Shown here in pieces: positions 1 to 9,649 of a stretch of 64,000 nt of DNA. The notes under the pieces are model-generated. The model had not been told where the DNA came from. It saw only the letters and a program-made list of their open reading frames with translations, and did no database searches. A program made the translations under genes and the position numbers. The DNA is from Lucinisca nassula (taxonomy: Eukaryota > Mollusca > Bivalvia > Lucinida > Lucinidae): positions 72,816,738 through 72,880,737 of the forward strand of contig OY757010.1 in assembly GCA_963580285.1 (NCBI GenBank). Reading direction: 5' to 3'. Position 1 is the stretch's first letter; each line of letters starts with the position of its first letter.

Positions 1-3000
1 CAAATGTTTTTCTAAATTTGCTGTTTTGTTAGAATCTTCTGGAAGTGACTCAATTAGAGTTTTGCTTTTTTGTGCTGAGATGTTAGCAGCAACAACTGTA
101 TCATGACAAGGAATAATGATTTTTTCCTCTGATAATCTGCTCAAAACACTATCATTGTGTCTAGCCACAAACTTGTTTTCGGTAAATAAATGAGGAGCCT
201 GTTTTGGATAAGCATCTACTTCAGGATCAACAGTGTGCCTCCTTAGCTCAATTCTGTCATCTTCTGTCAGCTCATTTTGCCTCAGACGATTCAGCAACTG
301 TGCAAAGTGAATATCATCTTTCTGTCTCATGATATCAACAAGTTCATACATTCTGAAATGATCTTTCCATAAATTAGGAGCTAGTGCTGAAGCACCCTTT
401 GATGGATCACTGAATATCCATTTGTCACAAACAGGCATCAGTTGATACAGATCACCAACAGCAATAATGCTTATTCCACCAAATGTTGTTTTTGTTCCTG
501 TCAATTGTTGCAAGCGTGTGTCTAAGAAGCTTAGTGTGCTTGTTCCTACCATAGATATTTCATCTATAATGATCAATTTCAAATGCCTGTATTTAACTCT
601 GAATGTGTTTAATTCATCAGCTGACAAAAGTTCATTCACTTGTTTAAACTTTTTCAAAAAAGCTGAAGCAATGGTTACACCATTGATATTGTAAGCTGCT
701 TTTCCTGTATAAGCACAAAGAAGGATTCTGATGTCATCAGGATTTTCTCCCTCTCTAAGATTCAAGATTCTGTACAAACTTTGATAAAGAGCTTTAATAA
801 GAACTGATTTGCCAACACCTGCTCCACCTGACAAAAAGGTATATAGTGGCTCTTCTTTGTATTTCAGCCAAAAGATAACATGATTGAAGAATTCCCGTTG
901 CTTTAAATTCAAACTTCTGAGTAAAAGTAAATATTGATCTTCTGGCAGTATAACACTGTTAGTTTCAACAGATGGTACTGAACAAGTGGCCTGTATCTCT
1001 ATACCAATATCATACTGTCTATGTTCTACTACCCTGTCTGGATTGAAGTATATGAAAGGCTCTGCTTCTCTTTCACCTTCCTCTTCAGCTTCCCTATTTT
1101 CTTGTTCTGTATTTGGAGCTATTTTATCATATGCATCTTCATCTGCTTCTGCCATTTGCCTTGCGATTTCAAGCTCTTCTACATGATGCTCATACTCATT
1201 TTGTTTAGGTTCTATAGTAGCTTTCAATGTAATGTAATGTGCTTTAAAAGTGTCAAATGAACCAATCAAGTCTTTTGCTTCATTCCTCCAGGGCATAAAA
1301 AGCATAAGTCTTTCTCTGTAATAATTCTCCGGATCTTTCTTTTTATTGTATCTTACATAGCGTATTATCTTGGGTGTTGCTCTGAGTTTATATCTGGTAC
1401 CATTTTTGGTCATGCATAACATGTTTGAAGCACAACTTTCAAATTTATCAACCTCATCATCAGCTTCACAGTCATCACTAGAATCACTTGCCGAAGCATC
1501 ATCTTCATTTTTGTCTTTAGTTTTCTCTGGCAAACTATTTCCTTTAGGATATATGATGTCAACTTTAGAAACATAATCGGCTAGACAGAACTGCTGAAGC
1601 TGCCTAGGCCTTTTAGAATATCTTTGAATCATATTATCTGATTCTATGTCAGTTGATTCAGGAGGTAATTCATCTAGAATAGATTTAGGTTTAAGCAAAA
1701 ACACTCTTTCTTCTGCAGTAGATGTATTGATGAAAACAACATCCCTTGTAGCTTTTGTTAAAGGAATCTGCAAAGTCAGGTATACAGCTTCTTGTGCACT
1801 CACTTCAACACAGTTGGAAAAGACATTTCCAATATGTCTGACTTGTTTCTTCAAATCAGAGTTACCTTTTCTAGCTTCCTTTGCTGCTGCTTCAAGCTGT
1901 GCGCTCATACCTCTCTGAGATTTACTGATATAACCAACCACGTATGTTGCACAACCATAAGGTTCAAGGATGATCTGAATGTCAAGATTTGCCTTCCAAC
2001 CAAGGAGTATTTGCTTGTTAAATAAATTAACTCTCATTTCATTTGGCTTGCGCTTCAAGAACATTTTAGCAGTGTTTAAAGAACTTCTGATACATTTTAT
2101 ATAATCTTCAAAGTCCATTTTGACAATTTTCTCCAAAAATTCATCAAAAAGTATTTCAGAGTTATCTTTATACTCATTCATGGTCTTCTGAAGGTTTGAG
2201 TATTTTCTTTTGTAATTATCTACGTCTTCATCCAGTGGATGTAACAGCATTGTTCTTGGAAGAGGAGGCAATGGAAACCCGAATCTGCATATTGCATGTC
2301 CTTTCTTTCTACAAGCCTTTGAATGTTTATGCCTTTGAAGATCTACAAGATCAGCGATGTCATCATCTTCAATGCTGCAAGTTAGATACTGATCTACAAA
2401 TTCAATTATTTCCTCATCAGATTTTTTTGCCAATACAGGAGAATTCTCAATCCAAACAAGCATATGGATATGAGGAGAACCACGCTGTTGAAATTCGACT
2501 CTATAGAAGAAATCAGTAATTTTTCCAACTGGTTGATATTCATTTTTCAGCACTGTATTGATAAATTCCTGTACCCTGTGATCAAAATATCTTGAACATG
2601 TAACTGGGTCTTTCTGAACAAGTTTTGTTTTCTCTTGCCATGTCAGAGCCTTGATTTCCTCATCAGAATAATCAACCGCATCATTCAGTTTCGCTAAAAT
2701 CTTCAAGAGATCATTCCACCTTGTGTCAGCAGCTGATAATGACATAAACCATGTGGGTAAGGAAAGCTGTCTTATCATTGCAAATATATCTTTCTTTCTA
2801 GCTTCTAAATAGGCTGGAGAATTTCTAAGCTGACGAAATATGTAATAACCTTCGTCTAATTTTACAAGCTTATCCATGCATGCTGGATCTCTAGCTTCAG
2901 CCGCAGTAATTGTCTTCCCTTTGTTTTTGCATCTTCTCAGAGCTAAATTAACTTTGTCACTTATTTGTTTCATTTGTAGTTTCTTATGTTTGAAGAAGAT

Positions 3001-6000
3001 ATTTGGGACTGATTGTGCTGCTCTTCTATCAACACTTCGCAACTCCCATTTTACAATATCACTGTAATGAACTGGCGTTTGTCTTTTATCATTATCAAGT
3101 CTTCTCTGACCACAGTAAATAGTTGGAAAGCATAAAAATTCAGCATCTTTATCCTGATACAAGCTGAGTGGATGTTGTCCTTCACCTGGTGCAAATGTAA
3201 AGGTCTGATCATATTTGCTTTCAACATTAGCATCGTCCACTAAGGTATCTACATTCCCAACATTTTCACCACTATCTATCTCACTGAAACCATCAGAATC
3301 ATATCCTTCTGCGACCCTTTCTGAATCTAATGCAGAATCATTATCTTGTTTCAGCCCAAAATCATTGTTTCTTTCATTTTCCTTTGACTGTCTATTGCAA
3401 TCTTCTAAAAACTCTCTAACAGTATCCTCTGCACTATTAGTAACTTCTTGAAACCATTTGTCATCAATGACAATGTCTGATTTTTTATACAGTTCGCTCT
3501 TGTTCACAAGCCAATGTAATGCTGTTAAAACTCTAAGTGGTCTTACATTTTCCTTGAAGTCTACCTTTTTGTATGATAATTTCTTCTTAAGCTGAACAGC
3601 AACAGTAAAGGTGTCATCCATAGGCCTTGGAAGTGAGTTTACAGTTGGTTGAATATCTACTGGAACATTGATAACATTTCCCTTTATTGAGTATTGACCT
3701 CCACGTGGAAGTTCTCTTATCTGCATGAAAGGAATGCGTAATGCAATTAACCTTTCTTCAAGCTGATACAAATCTAACTCAGGTGGTTTGTCTGGCCATT
3801 TCATTCCATTTGCTAAGGAAAGTTTAGGAACTTTACCATCCTTTAATGCTGATAAGCATGTATGACAAATCCATTCTTCATTATTGCCTGATATCATTTT
3901 TGTGCAGTAATTGTGTTTAAATGTAGCTGATAAACACGTTTTCTTTAGTACTGAAACACTCTTTTGAAACCAAGTTTGGTGGCAACAAGTACAAACATAT
4001 ATGGGCCCTGCAGCAATATTTCTATGAAAAAGATCAATGGCTTCTTCTATACTTTTATACTGTTTACCTGTCTTTACCTCGAATGCATTTATCATTGATT
4101 GATTTTCTTCCAGAATCTTACATCTTTTACGGCACTTATGGCTTTCATTTTCTTGTAATTTTCTTTTTTCCTGCCTTGACTGTTGTCTTTTTATCCTTTC
4201 ACCCTCTTTAATGATTGGATTTCTTCTATACTCTTGCTTTTTGACACGTTCCTTTGCTAGAACACCTGGCTTCTGTCTAGACTCCTGCTTCTGAGCACAT
4301 TCTTTTGCTAAAACACCCGGTTTCTGTCTAGACACCTGCTTCTGAGCACGTTCTTTTGCTAAAACACCCGGTTTCTGTCTAGACACCTGCTTCTGAGCAC
4401 GTTCTTTTGCTAAAACACCCGGTTTCTGTCTAGACACCTGCTTCTGAGCACGTTCTTTTGCTAAAACACACGGTTTCTGTCTAGACACCTGCTTCTGAGC
4501 ACGTTCTTTTGCTAAAACACCCGGTTTCTGTCTAGACACCTGCTTCTGAGCACGTTCTTTTGCTAAAACACCCGGTTTCTGTCTATAATCTTGCATTTGA
4601 GCACGTTCTTTTGCTAAAACACCCGGTTTCTGTCTAGACACCTGCTTCTGAGCACGTTCTTTTGCTAAAACACCCGGTTTCTGTCTAGACACCTGCTTCT
4701 GAGCACGTTCTTTTGCTAAAACACCTGGTTTCTGTCTATAATCTTGCATTTGAGCACGTTCTTTTGCTAAAACACCCGGTTTCTGTCTAGACACCTGCTT
4801 CTGAGCACGTTCTTTTGCTAAAACACCTGGTTTCTGTCTATAATCTTGCATTTGAGCACGTTCTTTGGCTAAAACACCTGGTTTATTTCTACTCTCCTGT
4901 TTACGAGCACGTTCCTTTGCTAAAACACCTGGTTTAGTTCTAAACTCCTGTTTAAGAGCACATTCCTTTGCTAAAATACCTGGTTTATTTCTACTCTCCT
5001 GTTTACAAACACGTTCCTTTGCTAAAACACCTGGTTTAGTTCTAAACTCCTGTTTTTGAGCACGTTCTTTAGCTAAAACTCCTGGTTTCTGTCTATACTC
5101 CCGTTTTTGAGCATATTCCTTTGCTAAAACACCTGGTTTCTGTCTAGCGTCTCTTTTCTGAGCAATTTCCTTTTCTTTGAAAGCAACTGATATTCTCTGT
5201 TTTCTCTTATACATTTGGTGGTATAATTTGCGGGTTTTGGTTTTACTGGCCTTCTGAGAAGCAGTTAGACTACTAGCTTTGTATGATTTTTTTTGTTGCA
5301 ATGCTTGCTGTCTTGCATTTTGATCCTTAAAATAAGAAACAAGAAGACTTTCTGAAAGATTCTCTGCAGTATGTGCCTTAAGATTCAATTTTACTGTAAC
5401 AGGTAAAAAGTCAAACTGTGCATTAAAGTCAATTGATAAGCTATCATAAAATGCATACAGAAAGGCTACAACATCTTCCAGTGATGTGAAAGATATTATC
5501 ACTGATGTTCCATCACATGTCGATAACCCATTTTTTCCATGTGAATGTGAATCAAAGAAATAGAAAACTTCTCCTTTTTTTGCTAAAGCTGAACAAATGG
5601 CACCAGTAGTTAAAAGACCAGCTGTGTTATCAATGAAAGCATTCTCTAAAGCAGAATGAAGTGTAGAAAGGCCAGTGACAATTCCAGCTTCAACAAGAAT
5701 ACCACTTATTATAGGCTGCTTTATGACAATAAAATGACTACCTGCAATGTTGAAGGTATCTGGTACTTCTTCTAAGCTCAATAAAGGTTGCACATACTTT
5801 CCTTCAGATTTCAACTTATTTATAATTGAACAATATAAGTCATCACCATCACAAAGGATTTTATCTAATAAAGAGGTACAGTATGTTTCAGTGGTAACTG
5901 TGTGGGCCAACATACTAAGTGCATTAGCTGTACATTGAAATCCTCTAGATCCAGGTGAAAATCTTCCATCATTTTGGTGAAAAGAACCAAATACCATTTC

Positions 6001-6540
6001 ACGTGAATTCCAAGACTGACAAGAAGATCTACTAATATCAGTGTTCTTATTCGAAGCAACACTTGTTATGTCAAACTCTTTCTCAAAAGTAGACAAAGCA
6101 CTATCAGTTTGGCTAGAAAAGTCTTCAGTATTTTTCTGTTCATTTAAAGTTTGATGACTCTGAGCAAAAGCTGAATCAGATTCAGACAATGTCACAGAAA
6201 ATGCAGTAAAACTTGCTGTATTTTCGTAAGCTTCAGAAATAAGTTCAGGCAATATTGATGCAATAACTTCACCATATGCTTCACTTCTAGTTTCTGTGGA
6301 TGATGAAGTAACACATTTATTTGGCAGGTTATTTGGCAGGTTATTTGGCAAATTTTTAGCAGATTTTGAGCCGACAAGTTTGTTAACTTGTCGTACATGT
6401 ATGTCACGGTTTTCTGTTTTTAACGAGGCCAGCTCCTCAGTCCTGTCAAGTACGTTGTCATATTTACATTCATTTCTGGACATGGCACTTTTATTCCCCT
6501 TCTTAGCCTCTCCTTTCTTCCAACACTTTTTTCTAGGCAT
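1..6540 (-). CDS. Helitron Rep/PIF1-helicase protein with N-terminal protease-like domain, partial at C-terminus
   Basis: One reading frame runs without a stop from ATG 6540-6538 to the left window edge (2,180 codons; I checked every in-frame triplet except part of the uniform repeat tract, where only sample units were read). An in-frame stop lies just upstream at 6544-6546. Domains in order: Lys-rich start; a cysteine-protease-like region (QC at Cys203, D-x-H at Asp330/His332); 18 17-residue repeats (about residues 461-767); a Cys cluster (850-895) leading into a DUF6570-like region; HUH Rep with the PHIH motif (His1357, His1359) and the two-tyrosine YVVGYISK motif (Tyr1533, Tyr1537); then PIF1-type helicase with Walker A GGAGVGKS (1905-1912), Walker B IIIDEIS (Asp1993) and a GDLYQLMP motif. 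Established for Helitrons: Rep nicks and joins single strands and the helicase unwinds during rolling-circle transposition. A TTTACAG acceptor-like sequence precedes the ATG, so a 5' exon is possible. The helicase C-terminal motifs and the element 3' end are outside the window. The frame looks undecayed, suggesting a recent or active copy. Confidence 0.9.
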   Translation of the reverse strand, partial: MPRKKCWKKGEAKKGNKSAMSRNECKYDNVLDRTEELASLKTENRDIHVRQVNKLVGSKSAKNLPNNLPNNLPNKCVTSSSTETRSEAYGEVIASILPELISEAYENTASFTAFSVTLSESDSAFAQSHQTLNEQKNTEDFSSQTDSALSTFEKEFDITSVASNKNTDISRSSCQSWNSREMVFGSFHQNDGRFSPGSRGFQCTANALSMLAHTVTTETYCTSLLDKILCDGDDLYCSIINKLKSEGKYVQPLLSLEEVPDTFNIAGSHFIVIKQPIISGILVEAGIVTGLSTLHSALENAFIDNTAGLLTTGAICSALAKKGEVFYFFDSHSHGKNGLSTCDGTSVIISFTSLEDVVAFLYAFYDSLSIDFNAQFDFLPVTVKLNLKAHTAENLSESLLVSYFKDQNARQQALQQKKSYKASSLTASQKASKTKTRKLYHQMYKRKQRISVAFKEKEIAQKRDARQKPGVLAKEYAQKREYRQKPGVLAKERAQKQEFRTKPGVLAKERVCKQESRNKPGILAKECALKQEFRTKPGVLAKERARKQESRNKPGVLAKERAQMQDYRQKPGVLAKERAQKQVSRQKPGVLAKERAQMQDYRQKPGVLAKERAQKQVSRQKPGVLAKERAQKQVSRQKPGVLAKERAQMQDYRQKPGVLAKERAQKQVSRQKPGVLAKERAQKQVSRQKPCVLAKERAQKQVSRQKPGVLAKERAQKQVSRQKPGVLAKERAQKQVSRQKPGVLAKECAQKQESRQKPGVLAKERVKKQEYRRNPIIKEGERIKRQQSRQEKRKLQENESHKCRKRCKILEENQSMINAFEVKTGKQYKSIEEAIDLFHRNIAAGPIYVCTCCHQTWFQKSVSVLKKTCLSATFKHNYCTKMISGNNEEWICHTCLSALKDGKVPKLSLANGMKWPDKPPELDLYQLEERLIALRIPFMQIRELPRGGQYSIKGNVINVPVDIQPTVNSLPRPMDDTFTVAVQLKKKLSYKKVDFKENVRPLRVLTALHWLVNKSELYKKSDIVIDDKWFQEVTNSAEDTVREFLEDCNRQSKENERNNDFGLKQDNDSALDSERVAEGYDSDGFSEIDSGENVGNVDTLVDDANVESKYDQTFTFAPGEGQHPLSLYQDKDAEFLCFPTIYCGQRRLDNDKRQTPVHYSDIVKWELRSVDRRAAQSVPNIFFKHKKLQMKQISDKVNLALRRCKNKGKTITAAEARDPACMDKLVKLDEGYYIFRQLRNSPAYLEARKKDIFAMIRQLSLPTWFMSLSAADTRWNDLLKILAKLNDAVDYSDEEIKALTWQEKTKLVQKDPVTCSRYFDHRVQEFINTVLKNEYQPVGKITDFFYRVEFQQRGSPHIHMLVWIENSPVLAKKSDEEIIEFVDQYLTCSIEDDDIADLVDLQRHKHSKACRKKGHAICRFGFPLPPLPRTMLLHPLDEDVDNYKRKYSNLQKTMNEYKDNSEILFDEFLEKIVKMDFEDYIKCIRSSLNTAKMFLKRKPNEMRVNLFNKQILLGWKANLDIQIILEPYGCATYVVGYISKSQRGMSAQLEAAAKEARKGNSDLKKQVRHIGNVFSNCVEVSAQEAVYLTLQIPLTKATRDVVFINTSTAEERVFLLKPKSILDELPPESTDIESDNMIQRYSKRPRQLQQFCLADYVSKVDIIYPKGNSLPEKTKDKNEDDASASDSSDDCEADDEVDKFESCASNMLCMTKNGTRYKLRATPKIIRYVRYNKKKDPENYYRERLMLFMPWRNEAKDLIGSFDTFKAHYITLKATIEPKQNEYEHHVEELEIARQMAEADEDAYDKIAPNTEQENREAEEEGEREAEPFIYFNPDRVVEHRQYDIGIEIQATCSVPSVETNSVILPEDQYLLLLRSLNLKQREFFNHVIFWLKYKEEPLYTFLSGGAGVGKSVLIKALYQSLYRILNLREGENPDDIRILLCAYTGKAAYNINGVTIASAFLKKFKQVNELLSADELNTFRVKYRHLKLIIIDEISMVGTSTLSFLDTRLQQLTGTKTTFGGISIIAVGDLYQLMPVCDKWIFSDPSKGASALAPNLWKDHFRMYELVDIMRQKDDIHFAQLLNRLRQNELTEDDRIELRRHTVDPEVDAYPKQAPHLFTENKFVARHNDSVLSRLSEEKIIIPCHDTVVAANISAQKSKTLIESLPEDSNKTANLEKHL
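4240..5157 (-). repeat. In-frame 51-bp tandem repeat inside the Helitron gene (18 units)
   Basis: Units are exactly 51 bp, so the frame is kept. The consensus peptide is KPGVLAKERAQKQVSRQ, rich in Lys, Arg and Gln and probably helical or coiled. Units at 4300-4850 are nearly identical at DNA level, whereas those at 4860-5150 and the one near 4250 have diverged (EFRT or ESRN variants). This indicates recent expansion in the middle of the array. The repeats sit between the protease-like and DUF6570-like regions and may act as a linker or nucleic-acid-binding tract; the function is unknown. Confidence 0.95.
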
Positions 6541-6706
6541 CTCTTACCTGTAAATACATAAAACAAAATGTGCGAAACTGCATAGTACAAGGACAAACAG
6601 GTTGATTAGGATGTTTGTATGTGCAATGGCAATCAGAGTTCTGCTTTTCTAACGAGGTAAACATTTACTGCATGTCTGCATACCTTAACACTTTATCTCC
6701 GAATTC

Positions 6707-6851
6707 AAGAGCCTTGATTGTCTATTGGATAAGCTACTCGCATCATAAATCAGGGATCATAGGTTCGACCCCAGGCTTCTCCAGACTTTCAGATGAGTCT
6801 TTAAACTGAGGTCTTGCTCCATATGACCTTAACTGTTGGTTCGATGTAAAA
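6707..6851 (+). mobile_element. tRNA-derived SINE, family A
   Basis: A tRNA-like head (A-box-like TATTGGATAAGC, B box GGTTCGACCCC) is followed by a body reading CTTCTCCAGACTTTCAGATG and ending in CTGTTGGT. The same body recurs at 11930-12060, 37905-38055, 38656-38732 (minus) and 42685-42845 (minus). It is not a functional tRNA: the acceptor arms do not pair and the body continues. No target-site duplication was resolved. Confidence 0.75.
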
Positions 6852-6859
6852 CTTACCAT

Positions 6860-7260
6860 CACCTATCTGAGATACTCAAACTGTATTGATATTTAATTCT
6901 TCCCATTTGCATAATCTTTACTTTTTATTGGATAAAGCGTTTATGGTCGATCCAGATTTAGTAAAATGGCAAAATCTGGAAAGTTGCGATTGTCCATGTG
7001 ACCGTCACTGAATCCGGAAAACCAATATGAGCAGGCGCATGACAAAACCATGACCGATGCAACCAGTAGACTTAAATCAGCCAGCACACCCATCCTCTGT
7101 GACAAGACCTTTTGCTTATGTCTCTTTGCATAAACCGTAGCATGTAGTAGGTACATGTGACAAGCGAAGACTCTGATCAGAATGAGCTGATGAGCAGGCT
7201 GATCTGAGTCTTCGCTGGTCACTCAAGCTTTCTTGTATGTTTTGTCACGCACTGACTCAC
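6860..7260. repeat. Unassigned stretch with hairpin repeat (7155-7213)
   Basis: There is no coding signal. The arms AGCGAAGACTCTGATCAG and CTGATCTGAGTCTTCGCT form an 18-bp stem with one mismatch. Related sequence with GGCTGATCTGAGTCTTC and GCTCTGATCAG occurs at 38170-38425, so this is a dispersed hairpin repeat rather than a gene. Confidence 0.6.
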
Positions 7261-7261
7261 A

Positions 7262-8400
7262 TTATGGTTATTAATAGAAGTAGAACAAGAGCACCGCATG
7301 CGGGTGCCAACGCTTAGCTGTACTCTGCTTGTCAGTATGAAGAAGTTATATTAAATCTCTGTTGAAAAATATAGGCGCTACAGCAATAACAAAGTTTTTC
7401 TATAAATAGCCATAGTGACCTTGACCTTGAAGTCATGACCTTGAAAGTAAAACTAGCTGGAGATATTATCATAGGCAACATTTGTGTGAAGTTATATTAA
7501 AATCCGTTGAAAAATGTAGGCGCTAGAGTGATAACAAAGTTTTTCTAAAAATAGCCACAGTGACCTTGGCTATAACCTGCTCGAGATATTTTATCATAAT
7601 CAACATTTGTGTGAAGTTATATTAAAATCCTTTGAAAAATGTAGGCGCTAGAGTGATAATGAAGTTTTTCTAAAAATAGCCACAGTGACCTTGACCTTGA
7701 GGCCATGACCCCCTCGAGATATTATCATAAGCAACATTTGTGTGAAGTTATATTAAAATCTGTTGAAAAATGTAGGCGCTAGAGCGATAACAAAGTTTTT
7801 CCAAAAATAGCCACAGTGACCTTGACCTTGAGGCCATGACCCGCTCGAGATATCATAAGCAACATTTGTGTGAAGTTATATTAAAATCCGTTTAAAAATG
7901 TAGGCGCTAGAGCGATAATAAAGTTTTTCTAAAAATAGCCACAGTGACCTTGACCTTGAGGCCATGACCTTGAAAGTCAAACTCGCTCGCGATATTATCA
8001 TAAGCAATATTTGTGTGTAGTTATATTAAAAGCCATTGAAAAATGTAGGCGCTAGAGCTATGACAAAGTTTTTCTAAAAATAGCCACAGTGACCTTGACC
8101 TTGAGGCCATGACCTTGAAAGATAAAGTCGCTCGAGATATTATCATAAGCAACATTATTGTGAAGTTATATTAAAATCCCTTGAAAAATGTAGGTGCTAG
8201 AGCGATAAAGTTTTTCTAAAAATAGCCAAAGTGACCTTGACCTTGAGGTCATGACCTTGAAACTTGTCACAGTAATGCGGGTTGTCATTATGAAGAAGTG
8301 GTGTGAGTTTGAAGGCAATACATGAAGTAATGGTGGAGATATTTAAAATTGTCAGTTTTTGCATGACGCAGACGACGATGACGCAGATGAAGGAGCTATG
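7262..8400 (+). mobile_element. Helitron-like tandem-repeat element, ~145-bp monomer, 7 copies
   Basis: The element opens with ACAAGAGCACCGCATGCGG followed by GTGCC, containing the palindrome GCACCGCATGCGGGTGC. The element starting at 16490 has a similar opening. Seven monomers begin GTTATATTAAA near 7345, 7491, 7616, 7747, 7875, 8020 and 8165; three are shortened by deletion. Each carries a block of TGACCTTGACCTTGAGG-type sequence. The array leads into a CAGACGACGATGACGCAGA microsatellite-like stretch near 8368. No terminal hairpin is visible, so the 3' end is probably lost. Confidence 0.7.
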
Positions 8401-8504
8401 ACAATACCTCGATCTTTCTTGCATTATTTTTATGCAGGTCAGAGCTATCTTTTGTATCTTGGCAGGCTACGTATGCTGAATTTTGCAAACGATCAGAGGC
8501 CGTC

Positions 8505-8665
8505 TGCTCAGCCAGCAATGAAACCAAATAGGCTTGTGACATGGACTTGCACCATTTTGCCTGGGCAGGCTTAGATCCTCTAAGCGGTTTACCAGTACCT
8601 GTGTGCGGTCATTTCAGCTCGGCGTGGAAGAATCAAGCGGTCCATCCCGATGGGCGGGGGCAGGT
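8505..8665 (-). mobile_element. SINE family V fragment
   Basis: It matches the body of the complete copy at 35397-35690: AATGAAACCAAATAGG, CCTGGGCAGGCTTAGATCC, GCGGTTTACCAGTAC and the 5' hairpin CGATGGGCGGGGGC (reverse orientation). The 3' portion is missing. Confidence 0.75.
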
Positions 8666-8699
8666 GGACTGTGCTCATGCACATGGCCATTAGCAAACA

Positions 8700-9640
8700 G
8701 AATTTTCATAATCAGACGCCACTCAACGAGATGTCTGATCAGATCTACTGTGCCTACTTAAACGAACAGTCCGATTCTCAGTTCATGACGATCGATCCAC
8801 CAGTACTCTCAGTACTTTGATTCATTCTGAAACCAAATGTCTCTTGCATGTTGCACAATTCCTTATCATTGCACTGTAAACAAAATTTGAGGCTTCTAGC
8901 TTATACAGCATCATTGAAACCCTTTAGGGAAACATCAAAGTATAGATTATTTTTCTAGTCCGTTGTTTGTTTGTATTTGGGTCTAATGGCCAAGTCAACA
9001 CTATTTTAGTTATGTTTTTGCAGGTCAGTTCACCTATCCAAACTTTGCCTGGGCAAGCTTATTTTCTTTTCTACCGTTTTATGGTCTTTTAAAGAATATT
9101 TCACTTATTGCAAATAATCAAATAATGCATTCATCAGTGGTGTGTGACACCCTTGGGGCTTGAAGAAATAGATAGGCTGCATGAATGGATGGGGGCCGTT
9201 AAAGGCGTTTATTCTGAAACAGTAAAACACACCGTGTGTTCATAATTGTTTTATTGCCCCCTGTGGTATACTATCTATAGCAGATCAAAGGCGGTCCCTA
9301 ATAGGGTGATTAGTAGCTCTTGTTGAATCCCCTGACTGAGGTACATAAGGGGAAAATCAATAATATACACTCCAGTCAACAGTTAGTAAATTATTGATTT
9401 TCCCCAGGGAGGCCCCTTACCTGTTGAAGACAGAGGACTTGTCTTCAGTCAGCACTGAGGGCTACATAATATTATGTAATGAAATGATAGTCCTCAATAA
9501 TCAAGAATAAATGCCTTTAAGATTGGAGTATATGGGGAGAAACAAAAATGAAAGAACAAAAACAAGCAAGAAAAAACGTCCATTAAGACATAAAGTTATC
9601 AAAATTACATAGAACACCAACACGGCTGCAAGACTATCGG
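8700..9640. other. No gene; SINE-V scrap and a 16-bp hairpin
   Basis: No coding or RNA signal was seen. 9146-9195 is a short plus-strand fragment of the SINE-V 5' end (CTTGGGGCTTGAAGAAATAG). A perfect 16-bp inverted repeat, GGGGAAAATCAATAAT at 9349-9364 and its complement at 9390-9405, could fold with a 25-nt loop. The remainder is unassigned AT-rich DNA. Confidence 0.5.
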
Positions 9641-9649
9641 GCAACCAGC

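Noticed and set aside
4240..5157. CRISPR-like direct repeats
   Set aside because: The 51-bp units are contiguous with no unique spacers and are coding in the Helitron frame.
7345..8260. Possible promoter or enhancer of a host gene
   Set aside because: The AGGTCA sites belong to a transposon-type tandem array and no gene follows within reach.
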